Below are positions 1 through 6,762 of a DNA stretch of 7,484 nt, piece by piece (position 1 is the stretch's first letter; every line of letters starts with the position of its first letter). The stretch covers positions 1-7,484 of the forward strand of contig JAFGIA010000437.1 in assembly GCA_016929795.1 (NCBI GenBank), read 5' to 3'. The notes beneath the pieces were generated by a model. It saw only the letters and a program-made list of their open reading frames with translations, was not told the DNA's origin and did not search any database. This DNA comes from Anaerolineae bacterium (lineage in GTDB: Bacteria; Chloroflexota; Anaerolineae; JAAYZQ01). The position numbers and the translations under genes were made by a program.

Positions 1-453
1 CATTCCCACGTCGAGGTCGAGGGCGATGCGATAGGCCACCAGGGGGAGCAGCGCGGAGATCAGGACAAAGGGGGCCTGCATGGCGCGGAATGAGTTGCCC
101 AGGACGATGGTGCCGAGCCAGCCCAGGATCGACGCTAGCGGCATCCAGTATAGGTATCCGGGGTGGACCACCTGGTTGGGCGGATCGAGATAGTTCCAAA
201 CAAATCGCTCGACGAGGCCGCGGCCGAGCGCCAGCTCGCGGGCGCCGGTGGCATAATAATAGGTGTCGGTGTAGCCGGGCTGTTCCAGCAGCCAGGCGGT
301 GAGCAGGCGCACGGCGAGTGCCAGGGCCAGGAGCCACAGCCATGTGCGCTGGTGCCTGGCGCTGTCCTGTCCACTGTGGTGGCTTTTCGCCTCGAGGACG
401 GTAGCCGTGGGTGGAACCTTGCCGGACACCGGCTTGGATTGTCTAGTGCTCAT
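1..453 (-). CDS. GT-C-like membrane glycosyltransferase, N-terminal part (runs off left edge)
   Basis: The minus strand from position 453 is open to the window edge, giving 151 residues of the N-terminus. A charged cytoplasmic leader of about 35 residues precedes a first membrane helix (about 37-56, WLWLLALALAVRLLTAWLL). A loop follows with an acidic residue at D63 (GYTDTYYY), then GRGLV (77-81), then HPGYLYWMP (97-105), and further hydrophobic segments. This is the layout of the ArnT/PMT-like GT-C superfamily, whose first outer loop carries a catalytic Asp; activity here is inferred. The loop aligns well with the upstream gene (443-2092), sharing GRGLV, the W-x-Y spacing and HPxxxxWMPxA, so the two are tandem paralogs. 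The chosen ATG lies inside the 3' end of that gene (11-nt overlap, ATGAGCACTAG), suggesting coupled translation. An in-frame ATG at 468 would add five residues (MRLAA); neither start has a strong Shine-Dalgarno sequence. The C-terminus is not visible. Confidence 0.85.
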   Translation of the reverse strand, partial: MSTRQSKPVSGKVPPTATVLEAKSHHSGQDSARHQRTWLWLLALALAVRLLTAWLLEQPGYTDTYYYATGARELALGRGLVERFVWNYLDPPNQVVHPGYLYWMPLASILGWLGTIVLGNSFRAMQAPFVLISALLPLVAYRIALDLDVGM

Positions 454-2092
454 CGCTGCCAATCTCATAGATCTCGGTAGCGGAGAGCCTCTCCACCAGG
501 TGGAACCGCGGATCGAGCTGTTGGTGGAGAATTTCCGGGTATAGACCAAAGGGTTGGGTGATGACCAGGTAACGGGCTCGGTAGCGCTGCGCCGCGGCCC
601 ACGCGGCGTCGGGCGACTCGGCAGCAGGGAGCACGATGGTGGGATGATCGCTCACATAGTTCAACGTGTAGGGCTGCGTGGTCATGACCGCATGGCCCGG
701 GGCGGCGTGCCCATCAAGCCAGTGCGCGATCTCTTCGAACTGGAGCCTTTCTGCGTCGTGGCGCGTCGCAACCGTGGGCAGGGCGAAGAACACCTGGGCG
801 GTGGCGAGAGTTAGCAGCCCAATGACGACCGCGCCCGCGGTCACCTGGCGCAGCCGGCCTCCAGCCCTGTTCAGGATGCCTGCGGCCTGCCAGAGTGCAT
901 AGACGCCGGCAAGGGCCAGCGAGGGCAGCAGCGCCCCAAACGAGTGGTAGAAGGTGCCCCACGTCGCCGAGGCCGGAAAGGCGAGGGCCGTCACGAAAAA
1001 GAGGAGTAGGCCGTAGATGGCAGGCAGGGCAAAAGCGGCCCGGCGGCGTAGCATCCACAGGCCGGGCAGCGCCAGCAAGCCCCAAGGAAAGGTGCTGAGC
1101 ATAAAGACACGGCTGTTGTTGAGGAGCGCCTGCAAGCGGTGGAGCAGGATGGTATCCGGCCCCTGCGCCATGAGCGTGTACAGCGTGGGCTGCGCCTGGT
1201 AGTTAAAGGTCTCGGCATAATCGCCGAGCCATGCCTGACTCACGAGCGAGCCGGGCAGCGGCGTGCCAAGGGCGAGGGTGTTGCGCACCAGCCAGGGGGC
1301 CACGATGATGCCCAGGCCGGCGAGCAGGAGAAGAAGGTGGGTCGGGCGCGGCGGCAGGCAGGCCTGGGCGCCGGGCGCCCGCGGCAGCGAGGCGCGGCGG
1401 GAAAAAAGTAGCAGCCACACGGCTCCAACTGCCGCCAGGAGCAAAAGCCCGTCGGCACGGGCCAAGTAAGCCAGGGCGATGAGCATACCTGTGGCGAGGG
1501 CGCGTACATGAGGGAGGGGGGGGGCTGCCAGCACGAGCGCAGCGGCAGCCAGGAAGGCGAACGGAGCGCCACTGTCGGCACTCGCACTTTGATAGGCGAG
1601 CGTCGCATTCAGGCTCACCCATAGGCCGGCGCTCGCAGCGAGCCAGCGCGAAGCACGGCGATCGGGCAGGTGGCGACGGCCATACAGGTAGGTAAGCGGG
1701 GCAAGCAGCGCGCCCAGGAGCGCACCAGGCACCTGGGCGGCGCCCAGGCTGGCGCGTAGCTCGCCGGTGAAGATGCGCTCGACGGCAAACGCGGCAGCGT
1801 TGATAAAGGTTGCGATGGGCATCCAGTGCTCGTGGCTCGGATGCGTCACCGAGGGAAAAAGGGTGTGATAGCTCCACAACGCATCGACGACCAGGCCCCG
1901 CCCAGCCGCTAGGTTTTTCGCCGTGACGAGGTAGAACGCCGGATCGTCCAGGGGCGGAAAGGTGATGGCCCGGCAAAAGAGCCAGCGCACGGCGAGCGCG
2001 ACGACGAGCAGCCCCACGGTCACCCACAGGTCGAGCGCAAGGCTGCTTTCGCGTCGCGCTTTGGCTCTCTCCCCGTGCACGCTGGCACTCAT
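443..2092 (-). CDS. GT-C-like integral membrane glycosyltransferase (ArnT/PMT-like), 549 aa
   Basis: A polytopic membrane protein of roughly ten hydrophobic segments. The N-terminal loop after the first helix carries D49-D50 (PPLDDPAFY), GRGLV (64-68) and HPSHEHWMP (84-92). An acidic pair in the first outer loop is typical of GT-C enzymes that take sugar from a polyprenyl-phosphate carrier; the substrate cannot be told. Residues from about 445 form a soluble C-terminal segment (IAHWLDGHAAPGHAV, then SDHPTIVLP and RYLVITQP) that probably faces outward. Start choice: an AGAGGAG sequence (2103-2109) lies 10 nt before the ATG at 2092 and 7 nt before a GTG at 2095, so either of these adjacent codons is likely. 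The reading frame extends to a TTG at 2134, but the nearest purine-rich motif is about 16 nt from it, so I rejected that start. The gene has a C9 homopolymer (1516-1524) near codon 190 without loss of frame. Its 3' end overlaps its paralog by 11 nt. Family membership is fairly secure; specific function is unknown. Confidence 0.85.
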   Translation of the reverse strand: MSASVHGERAKARRESSLALDLWVTVGLLVVALAVRWLFCRAITFPPLDDPAFYLVTAKNLAAGRGLVVDALWSYHTLFPSVTHPSHEHWMPIATFINAAAFAVERIFTGELRASLGAAQVPGALLGALLAPLTYLYGRRHLPDRRASRWLAASAGLWVSLNATLAYQSASADSGAPFAFLAAAALVLAAPPLPHVRALATGMLIALAYLARADGLLLLAAVGAVWLLLFSRRASLPRAPGAQACLPPRPTHLLLLLAGLGIIVAPWLVRNTLALGTPLPGSLVSQAWLGDYAETFNYQAQPTLYTLMAQGPDTILLHRLQALLNNSRVFMLSTFPWGLLALPGLWMLRRRAAFALPAIYGLLLFFVTALAFPASATWGTFYHSFGALLPSLALAGVYALWQAAGILNRAGGRLRQVTAGAVVIGLLTLATAQVFFALPTVATRHDAERLQFEEIAHWLDGHAAPGHAVMTTQPYTLNYVSDHPTIVLPAAESPDAAWAAAQRYRARYLVITQPFGLYPEILHQQLDPRFHLVERLSATEIYEIGSDEH

Positions 2093-2102
2093 CACCTGTT
2101 GG

Positions 2103-2109
2103 CTCCTCT
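2103..2109 (-). promoter_or_regulatory. Ribosome binding site that decides the start of the 549-aa gene
   Basis: Read on the minus strand this is AGAGGAG. It is followed by CCAACAG and then GTGATG, so the GTG (2095) is 7 nt and the ATG (2092) is 10 nt downstream. It argues against the longer TTG-initiated frame beginning at 2134. Confidence 0.6.
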
Positions 2110-2170
2110 CGTTGCGCCCGCTCACGTCGCTCAAAGCGTGCTTACCCCCGCTCCTTCGAATCCTCTCCTT

Positions 2171-2248
2171 GCTCGTGCCGGACCACAGCCAGGCACCATT
2201 GCCTCCTGCTCCCGCCTCCCGGCTCGTGCCGGGCCATAGTCCGGCACA
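2171..2248. repeat. Two-copy degenerate direct repeat, 51-nt period, in an operon spacer
   Basis: Copies at 2171-2197 and 2222-2248 match at about 22 of 27 positions and share GCTCGTGCCGG at their left end. Each can fold on itself. The right copy pairs GTGCCGG (2226-2232) with CCGGCAC (2241-2247); the left copy pairs GTGCC (2175-2179) with GGCAC (2192-2196). The repeat fills most of the 168 nt between the 681-aa and 549-aa genes. No U-tract follows either hairpin on the minus strand, so these are not classical intrinsic terminators. They could act as mRNA-stabilising or attenuating hairpins, or be part of a dispersed intergenic repeat family; the sequence alone does not decide. Confidence 0.6.
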
Positions 2249-2249
2249 G

Positions 2250-2264
2250 GTGAGGCCGGCTCAC
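2250..2264 (-). other. Small hairpin over the stop codon of the 681-aa gene
   Basis: GTGAG (2250-2254) and CTCAC (2260-2264) are perfect inverted arms around a 5-nt loop. The right arm contains the TGA stop of the 681-aa gene (2261-2263). The stem is short and has no T-run after it, so a terminator role is doubtful. With the hairpins just downstream it could mark an mRNA processing or 3'-end stabilising region. Confidence 0.3.
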
Positions 2265-4306
2265 TCTCCCTCAGCAGGTGGCAGCCGATAAATCCCGAGA
2301 TACTCCTCCTCTGCGTGGACCAGCATCTCATCCGTCAGGTATTGTGCGCGAAACTCTTCCCAGGCAGCACGTTCGGCAGCGGTAATCGGAAAGTCGGCAA
2401 CGATCCAGGGGTAGACATGATGGTTGACCAGGACGTAGGTGAATCCCTCGCGGCGGATGCTCGTGAACAGTGCCTCGGCCGTGCCGTAAAGGGCGAGCCG
2501 CTGGGAAAAGTTATCGAGCAGTACATCAGGCTCCGCGGGCACGCCGACGCGGTAGCTGCGTGGCTCCCATAAAAAGAGAACCCTATCTCTGTCGTCCAGA
2601 TTGTCGTTCAGATAGCGAACAGCCTGGTTAAAGTGCTGGGAAACATGCTGGTCGAGGTAGCTGTCGCGGCTCTGCAGACCGACGAGGTAGCGCAGGGGGT
2701 CAATCGCGGTCGTGAGCAACACCGAGCTGGCCAGCGTTATGGACAGCGTAAGGGTGACGACCACTTTGAGCAGGCGCTGCAGCGACAATGCGCGGCGATC
2801 CCAGATGTCCATCCCATGCAGCGCGTAGGCACCCAGGAGACCCAGGGGGGCAAAGATAGGCAGGGCGAGGCGTCCGTATAGGACCGATTGCCCGTGAGAC
2901 ACAGAGCCACTCACGATCCAGAAAAGATAGGCGACGAGAGCGCCCACAGAGAGCTCGACGACCTCGTGCCCGCGGCGTGGCACGAGCAGCAGGAGCGGCA
3001 CCAGCACGAGAAAGAGTGGGGAGAACGTGGCATCGTACATCACGGTACCTTGTGTGCCAAGGACAATGAGCGTCCATGGCACAAGCAATATGTCGAGGAA
3101 TGACCTGTCCTCTCCCATTATCGACAACCAGCGCGTGGATATGTCGTTCCACTCACGCCCGCCCCAGATGAGAGGATACACAGGGTTACCGGAGACAAGC
3201 GCGTTTTTCACATACCACGCGCCGCCAACAGCCAAAGCCACGGCCACCACGACCACACTGCCGGCGAGGAAACGGTACACGGTTAACTTGCGGCGCAACA
3301 ACCAGAAGAGGAGAAGTGCGCCCAATCCCACAAGTGTGGATACCCCACTATACTTGATGGACAGTGAGGCACCGGCGAACGCACCGGCGAGCAGAAGCCA
3401 TCCAACCGCCGGTTCAGAGCGAAGGGATGTCGCAGAGGCCGACGAATGATGCCAAGTCAGGAGCGCATAGAGGGCGCCAAAGCTGTAGAAGGTGAGTGCC
3501 AGGTCAACATAGGCCCATGAGGCTATCTGCAGCGCGGTTGGAATAGAGACAAACAGGGCAGCCGCGACGAGACCTCGGGTGCGATCCCAATAACGGCTGC
3601 CAAAGGCCACGAGCAGGCCCAGCGTGAGCAGCATGTAGCCAAAATGGATCAGGCGTGGAACGATGTCCCCTTTGAGCCCCATGCCGACGGTGAAAAGCAT
3701 CTCGGTAAAAGATGGGTAAAAGAGGCAGTAGTTTTGCAAGTCGACGACGAAACGGTGCGAGCGGAGGTATAGCTCCGGTCCCACCAGGTGATAAAGCAGC
3801 GCGTCCCACTCTACGGGGGGCGTGAGGGCGACGAGCAGCGTCAGGCTCAAGCTGGCGACGATGTACACGCAGAGAAATCGGAGCCATTTGTCGTCTGGCC
3901 AGGCCCTTGGCTTCCATCGCACGAGTGAGGCGATCTCGGCTATCTCGCGCAGGAACAGGATTACACCCACCCCCATCAGGATCCAAAACAACCAGCCATA
4001 GAGCAGGCCCACCAGTGCCAGGAAAAAGGTTAGCAAGGAGAGGACGACCAGCCCCGCTCCGGTGGAAAAAACGACACGCTCGAGCGGCGAGTGGTACGGC
4101 ACGCGCCGGGTCAGGCGGCTGCCCAGCCCCATGGCCACGGCCATCAGAACCAGCCAGGTCAAGAGGTTGGCGGCCACGTCGCCCAGGGCATAGAGCGTGT
4201 TCGGTCCGAAGGGTTTGTGCACGACATAGTATGCGGCATAGACGGCGACCAGCCACAGGAACAGAGCGGCGACGACGAGCAACCAGCGGAGCCGAGCGCG
4301 CGTCAC
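2261..4306 (-). CDS. GT-C-like integral membrane glycosyltransferase, 681 aa
   Basis: A large polytopic membrane protein of about a dozen hydrophobic segments. Landmarks are an N-terminal helix (about 8-29), a loop PPVEWDALLYHL (163-174) followed by GPELYL, a mid-protein SIKYSG, then YVKNALVSGNPVYP before IWGGREW, and a soluble C-terminal segment (about 546-681) with AVRYLNDNLDD and YVLVNHHVYP. The combination of PPxxWDALxYHL with KNxxxxGNPVYP is one I associate with large phospholipid-carrier-dependent (GT39/ArnT-like) membrane glycosyltransferases; E166 and D168 are the best candidates for functional acids. The start is the GTG at 4304-4306, whose GTGA overlaps the TGA stop of the upstream gene by 4 nt, and the membrane-protein character begins exactly there. 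The same frame stays open to 4963, but those extra 219 codons are Arg/Pro/Gly-rich and lie antiparallel in register over the well conserved upstream gene, so they are a shadow. No strong Shine-Dalgarno is seen, fitting translational coupling. Sugar and acceptor are unknown. Confidence 0.85.
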   Translation of the reverse strand: MTRARLRWLLVVAALFLWLVAVYAAYYVVHKPFGPNTLYALGDVAANLLTWLVLMAVAMGLGSRLTRRVPYHSPLERVVFSTGAGLVVLSLLTFFLALVGLLYGWLFWILMGVGVILFLREIAEIASLVRWKPRAWPDDKWLRFLCVYIVASLSLTLLVALTPPVEWDALLYHLVGPELYLRSHRFVVDLQNYCLFYPSFTEMLFTVGMGLKGDIVPRLIHFGYMLLTLGLLVAFGSRYWDRTRGLVAAALFVSIPTALQIASWAYVDLALTFYSFGALYALLTWHHSSASATSLRSEPAVGWLLLAGAFAGASLSIKYSGVSTLVGLGALLLFWLLRRKLTVYRFLAGSVVVVAVALAVGGAWYVKNALVSGNPVYPLIWGGREWNDISTRWLSIMGEDRSFLDILLVPWTLIVLGTQGTVMYDATFSPLFLVLVPLLLLVPRRGHEVVELSVGALVAYLFWIVSGSVSHGQSVLYGRLALPIFAPLGLLGAYALHGMDIWDRRALSLQRLLKVVVTLTLSITLASSVLLTTAIDPLRYLVGLQSRDSYLDQHVSQHFNQAVRYLNDNLDDRDRVLFLWEPRSYRVGVPAEPDVLLDNFSQRLALYGTAEALFTSIRREGFTYVLVNHHVYPWIVADFPITAAERAAWEEFRAQYLTDEMLVHAEEEYLGIYRLPPAEGE

Positions 4307-5820
4307 GGCTCGTGCCCCGCACGAACATAGATGACGGCGACGGCGTCGCTGTGGACCACCTGCCAGCCGCCTGCCAGGCCGAGCGCCTGGTCCAGCAGCC
4401 CGGTCCGCTCGGTGATGACGTACCCGATCTGGTACCGATCGAGCACCTCGACCCAGCCGGGGCGGATCCAGTGCACGGTGGCATAGTCGTCCAGTACGTC
4501 GCTGTTCAGCGCATACAGGTCGGTGCGGCCATCGACGAATACCGGATGGTGGGGGTAGAGTGCCCAGATCAGGTAGCCCCCCCAGTTGTAGGTATTGAAC
4601 ATCGGGCCGGGCAGGTCGTGTGTGTCGATATATGCGGCGGCGTCCACCGGCAGGTCTCGCCCCCAGGCGTCGGAGTCCTGAATGCGGACCAGGTCGAGGC
4701 CGATCTTGAACCCTGCCGCGCCGAGCACGAGTGCGAGGAGCAAGAGGTTGAGGAGCGCGACGCCACGACGTGGCCGGGGGACAGGGCGGGTGCTGATGAG
4801 AGCGGCGAGCCATGACATGCGCGGCAGCGCGGTGAGGTCCTGGAGGGCATAGACGGTGTGGCGCGCCAACACCGGCGGGGCGACGAGGGCAAAGAGGGCG
4901 ACGTTGCGCACTGCCACCAGCCCCATGTAGCCAAACACGCCGACGAGGGCCAGGTCGGTCCAATCGGCGCGGCGGCGCGACAGGCCCATGGCGGCCAGGG
5001 TGAGCAGGAGCAGCCAGATGAAGGGATGGAGCTGGAGGTTGTGAAAGTCAGGCGCCGCCCACTCCTGGATAAAGGCCTGGAGCTGGCCGATGCTGATCGT
5101 CTGGTAGGCATAGGGGATCATGTCGGCGCCGTTCGGGTTGAGCAGGATGGCGGGGATGCTGATCGCCGTCACCCAGAGCAGCGGCTTGATCGGCGCCGCA
5201 GAGGGGGGATGCGTGGTCACCCTGTTGAAAACCTCGCCGGCGAGGTAGCAGCCGATCAGGATAAACGCGACGACAAAGGCACCGTGGGTGTTTACCCAGA
5301 GTACGACCAGGAGCGGGACCGGCCACAGCCAGCGTGGGTTGTGTGTTTCTTTGTAGCGAAAGAGGAGGTAGGCCAGGATGGCGGTGAGGAGAAAGGAAAA
5401 GCTCTGCGGGCGGATGGCCCAGATCACCGACGAGGCGACCGTGCCGAGGAGTGTGGCCAAAGCGGCGATGAAGGGCTGGCCGGGACATTGGCGGTAGACG
5501 AGGAAAAAGGCGGCGGTGACGAGTGCGGCGAGCAGGAGGGCCAGGCCCGGCAGCCCGAGTGGGGTATAGACTGCCCATAGGGCGATCTGTGCCAGCCAGC
5601 CGTGATCGATCCACGGCTTGCCGGCGACGGTGTGCGAAAAGGGGTCGGTGCGCAGGATCTCTCCTTGCTGCCACATCAACTGGCCGCTCTTCAGGTGCCA
5701 CCACGTGTCAGTGTCGGTTGGCTGGCGCACGGCCATAGCGGCGATGGCCACAAACAGGATGGCGACCAGCAGCTTGTGGGTCGTCAGGCCGGTGGCGGCG
5801 CGCCGGAGTGTGGGGCGCAT
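4303..5820 (-). CDS. Polytopic membrane protein with N-terminal TDTDTWWHL motif, 505 aa
   Basis: About ten hydrophobic segments. Immediately after the first helix (about 17-31) come TDTDTWWHL (35-43), then a TDPFSHT and a PWIDHGWLAQ motif. This acidic-aromatic outer loop recalls the catalytic first loop of GT-C glycosyltransferases, and I associate it with a widespread family of uncharacterised membrane proteins near lipid-linked sugar genes. Other visible motifs are WAIRPQSFSF, WVNTHGAF and LLNPNGADM. The C-terminal segment (about 404-505) has FNTYNWGGYLIW, HPVFVDGRTDLY and IGYVITER, and looks soluble. Start choice: the ATG at 5820 shares its A with the upstream TGA stop (TGATG), with GAGAG about 6 nt before it. 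An in-frame ATG at 5862 would add 14 residues and overlap the upstream gene by 43 nt, with a weaker case. Its stop overlaps the next start (GTGA). Calling it a glycosyltransferase is an inference; the family is not one I can name. Confidence 0.8.
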   Translation of the reverse strand: MRPTLRRAATGLTTHKLLVAILFVAIAAMAVRQPTDTDTWWHLKSGQLMWQQGEILRTDPFSHTVAGKPWIDHGWLAQIALWAVYTPLGLPGLALLLAALVTAAFFLVYRQCPGQPFIAALATLLGTVASSVIWAIRPQSFSFLLTAILAYLLFRYKETHNPRWLWPVPLLVVLWVNTHGAFVVAFILIGCYLAGEVFNRVTTHPPSAAPIKPLLWVTAISIPAILLNPNGADMIPYAYQTISIGQLQAFIQEWAAPDFHNLQLHPFIWLLLLTLAAMGLSRRRADWTDLALVGVFGYMGLVAVRNVALFALVAPPVLARHTVYALQDLTALPRMSWLAALISTRPVPRPRRGVALLNLLLLALVLGAAGFKIGLDLVRIQDSDAWGRDLPVDAAAYIDTHDLPGPMFNTYNWGGYLIWALYPHHPVFVDGRTDLYALNSDVLDDYATVHWIRPGWVEVLDRYQIGYVITERTGLLDQALGLAGGWQVVHSDAVAVIYVRAGHEP

Positions 5821-6572
5821 CAGCTTCTCTCGTGCTGTGACTCTGGCGGCGGCCCGTTCCATCGGGCTGCGAGCCTTTCTCGCCCAAGCCGGAACACGGT
5901 CTGCATCGCGCGCAGGATCTCGGCGCGCGAGATTTTCGAGGTACCTCGCTGGCGGTTTTCAAAGGTGATCGGCACCTCTCCGATCTGCCAGCCCTGCCGC
6001 TGGCAGCGATAGAGCATCTCGATCAGGAACGAGTAGCCATTCGACACAATGTCGTCGAGGGGGATCGACTGCAACACGGCACGCCGGTAGGCGCGAAACC
6101 CGGCGGTGGCATCGCCCGCGTCGAGGCCCAACGCCACGTGTGCAATCAGGTTGGCTCCGCGGCTCAGCGCCTTGCGCGGCAGCGTGCAGTAGCGCGTGCC
6201 GCCGCCAGGCACATAGCGCGAGCCGATGACGACGTCGTACTGCTCCAGCCCGGCCAGCAGATCGGGGAGGTAGCACGGGTCATGCGAAAAGTCGGCGTCC
6301 ATCGTGACGATGGCCTGGTTACCGGCGGCGAGGGCAGCTTTCATGCCGGCGATGTGGGCGGTGCCGAGGCCGAGCTTGGCAGGGCGGTGGAGCAGGTGCA
6401 CCTGCGGCTGCCTGGCAGCGATGGCGGTGACCAGCGCGCCTGTGCCATCGGGCGAGTTGTCGTCCACGACCCAGACCTCAGAGTCGAGACCCAGGGCGGT
6501 GATGCGTTCGATCAGGAGCACAATGTTCTCTCGCTCGTTATACGTTGGGATGACGACTGCGTGCCGATCCAA
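5820..6572 (-). CDS. Polyprenyl/dolichol-phosphate mannose synthase-like GT2 glycosyltransferase, 250 aa
   Basis: A GT-A fold family 2 enzyme of the DPM1/Ppm1 type, expected to move a hexose (mannose from GDP-mannose in characterised members) onto a polyprenyl phosphate at the cytoplasmic face of the membrane. Motifs in order: VVIPTYNERENI (6-17), VVDDNSPDGT (35-44), KLGLGTA (66-72), the metal-binding DAD at 92-94 within MDADFSHDP, GSRYVPGGG (117-125), the Arg/Ser-rich PRKALSRGAN (132-141), TAGFRAYRR (156-164), NGYSFLIEM (178-186), and EVPITFENRQRGTSKIS near the end. The length matches single-domain enzymes. No C-terminal membrane helices are present, so attachment to the membrane must be peripheral. 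The start is TTG, with GAGGA 6 nt upstream and no ATG/GTG alternative preserving the first beta strand. It is the first gene of the operon and overlaps the next start (TGATG), consistent with supplying lipid-linked sugar to the membrane proteins downstream. The sugar specificity is inferred from the family only. Confidence 0.93.
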   Translation of the reverse strand: MDRHAVVIPTYNERENIVLLIERITALGLDSEVWVVDDNSPDGTGALVTAIAARQPQVHLLHRPAKLGLGTAHIAGMKAALAAGNQAIVTMDADFSHDPCYLPDLLAGLEQYDVVIGSRYVPGGGTRYCTLPRKALSRGANLIAHVALGLDAGDATAGFRAYRRAVLQSIPLDDIVSNGYSFLIEMLYRCQRQGWQIGEVPITFENRQRGTSKISRAEILRAMQTVFRLGRERLAARWNGPPPESQHERS

Positions 6573-6578
6573 TGTCTG

Positions 6579-6583
6579 TCCTC
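6579..6583 (-). promoter_or_regulatory. Ribosome binding site for the TTG-initiated synthase gene
   Basis: GAGGA on the minus strand sits 6 nt before the TTG start at 6570-6572. It supports this rare start codon, since the conserved VVIPTYNE strand begins only five codons later and no ATG or GTG is available. Confidence 0.55.
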
Positions 6584-6623
6584 GCCGACGCGTTTCCCGG
6601 TGCGTCCTCTCAGATGTTGAAGC

Positions 6624-6652
6624 ATTTTACCCCTAATCGGCCAAATGCGCAA
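6624..6652 (-). promoter_or_regulatory. Candidate weak sigma-70 promoter for the minus-strand operon
   Basis: On the minus strand TTGCGC (6647-6652) and TAAAAT (6624-6629) are separated by 17 nt. The -10 matches consensus at five of six positions, the -35 only at TTG. Transcription would begin near 6617, leaving a leader of about 45 nt before the TTG start. It is the best candidate I see, but a match this weak arises easily by chance. Confidence 0.3.
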
Positions 6653-6692
6653 TCTTGACCGCCGATGCTGCCATGGCCGTTGCCCAGTCGTT

Positions 6693-6715
6693 GTCATTGC
6701 GAGGGAGGAATCCCC
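6693..6715. repeat. TCATTGCGAGG-type dispersed repeat fragment (possible)
   Basis: GTCATTGCGAGG followed by GAGGAATCCCC resembles the short GTCATTGCGAG...GCAATCCC intergenic repeats that I know from many bacterial genomes, Chloroflexota among them. Only one copy is visible here, so its repeated nature cannot be shown from the window. Confidence 0.3.
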
Positions 6716-6762
6716 AGTTCGGCATCTGTGCCTGTATCTCAACTACAGCTTGGTTGTGACCC

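Noticed and set aside
1203..2027. Minus-strand open frame of 274 codons inside the 549-aa gene
   Set aside because: It is in another frame of a gene with clear membrane segments and conserved loops; its own product is Arg/Pro-rich without motifs.
2093..2134. TTG-initiated longer N-terminus of the 549-aa gene
   Set aside because: No ribosome binding site lies at proper distance from the TTG, while AGAGGAG at 2103-2109 sits inside the extension and serves the GTG/ATG at 2095/2092.
2226..2247. Intrinsic terminator between the 681-aa and 549-aa genes
   Set aside because: A hairpin is possible, but no T-run follows on the transcribed strand and the genes on either side are of the same kind.
2131..2331. 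Small 66-codon minus-strand frame spanning the repeat spacer
   Set aside because: Its repeated PxYGPARA-like residues come only from the 51-nt nucleotide repeat, and it overlaps the 3' end of the 681-aa gene.
3907..4815. Long plus-strand open frame of 302 codons opposite two minus-strand genes
   Set aside because: Its translation is low-complexity, rich in Arg, Gly, Ala and Pro with no recognisable motif, as expected for the antisense of GC-rich coding DNA.
4307..4963. A 219-codon in-frame extension ahead of the 681-aa gene, which would make a 900-residue protein
   Set aside because: It is Arg/Pro/Gly-rich, has no membrane character, and runs entirely over the well supported 505-aa gene in another frame. 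The GTGA overlap at 4303-4306 gives a natural start where the membrane protein begins.
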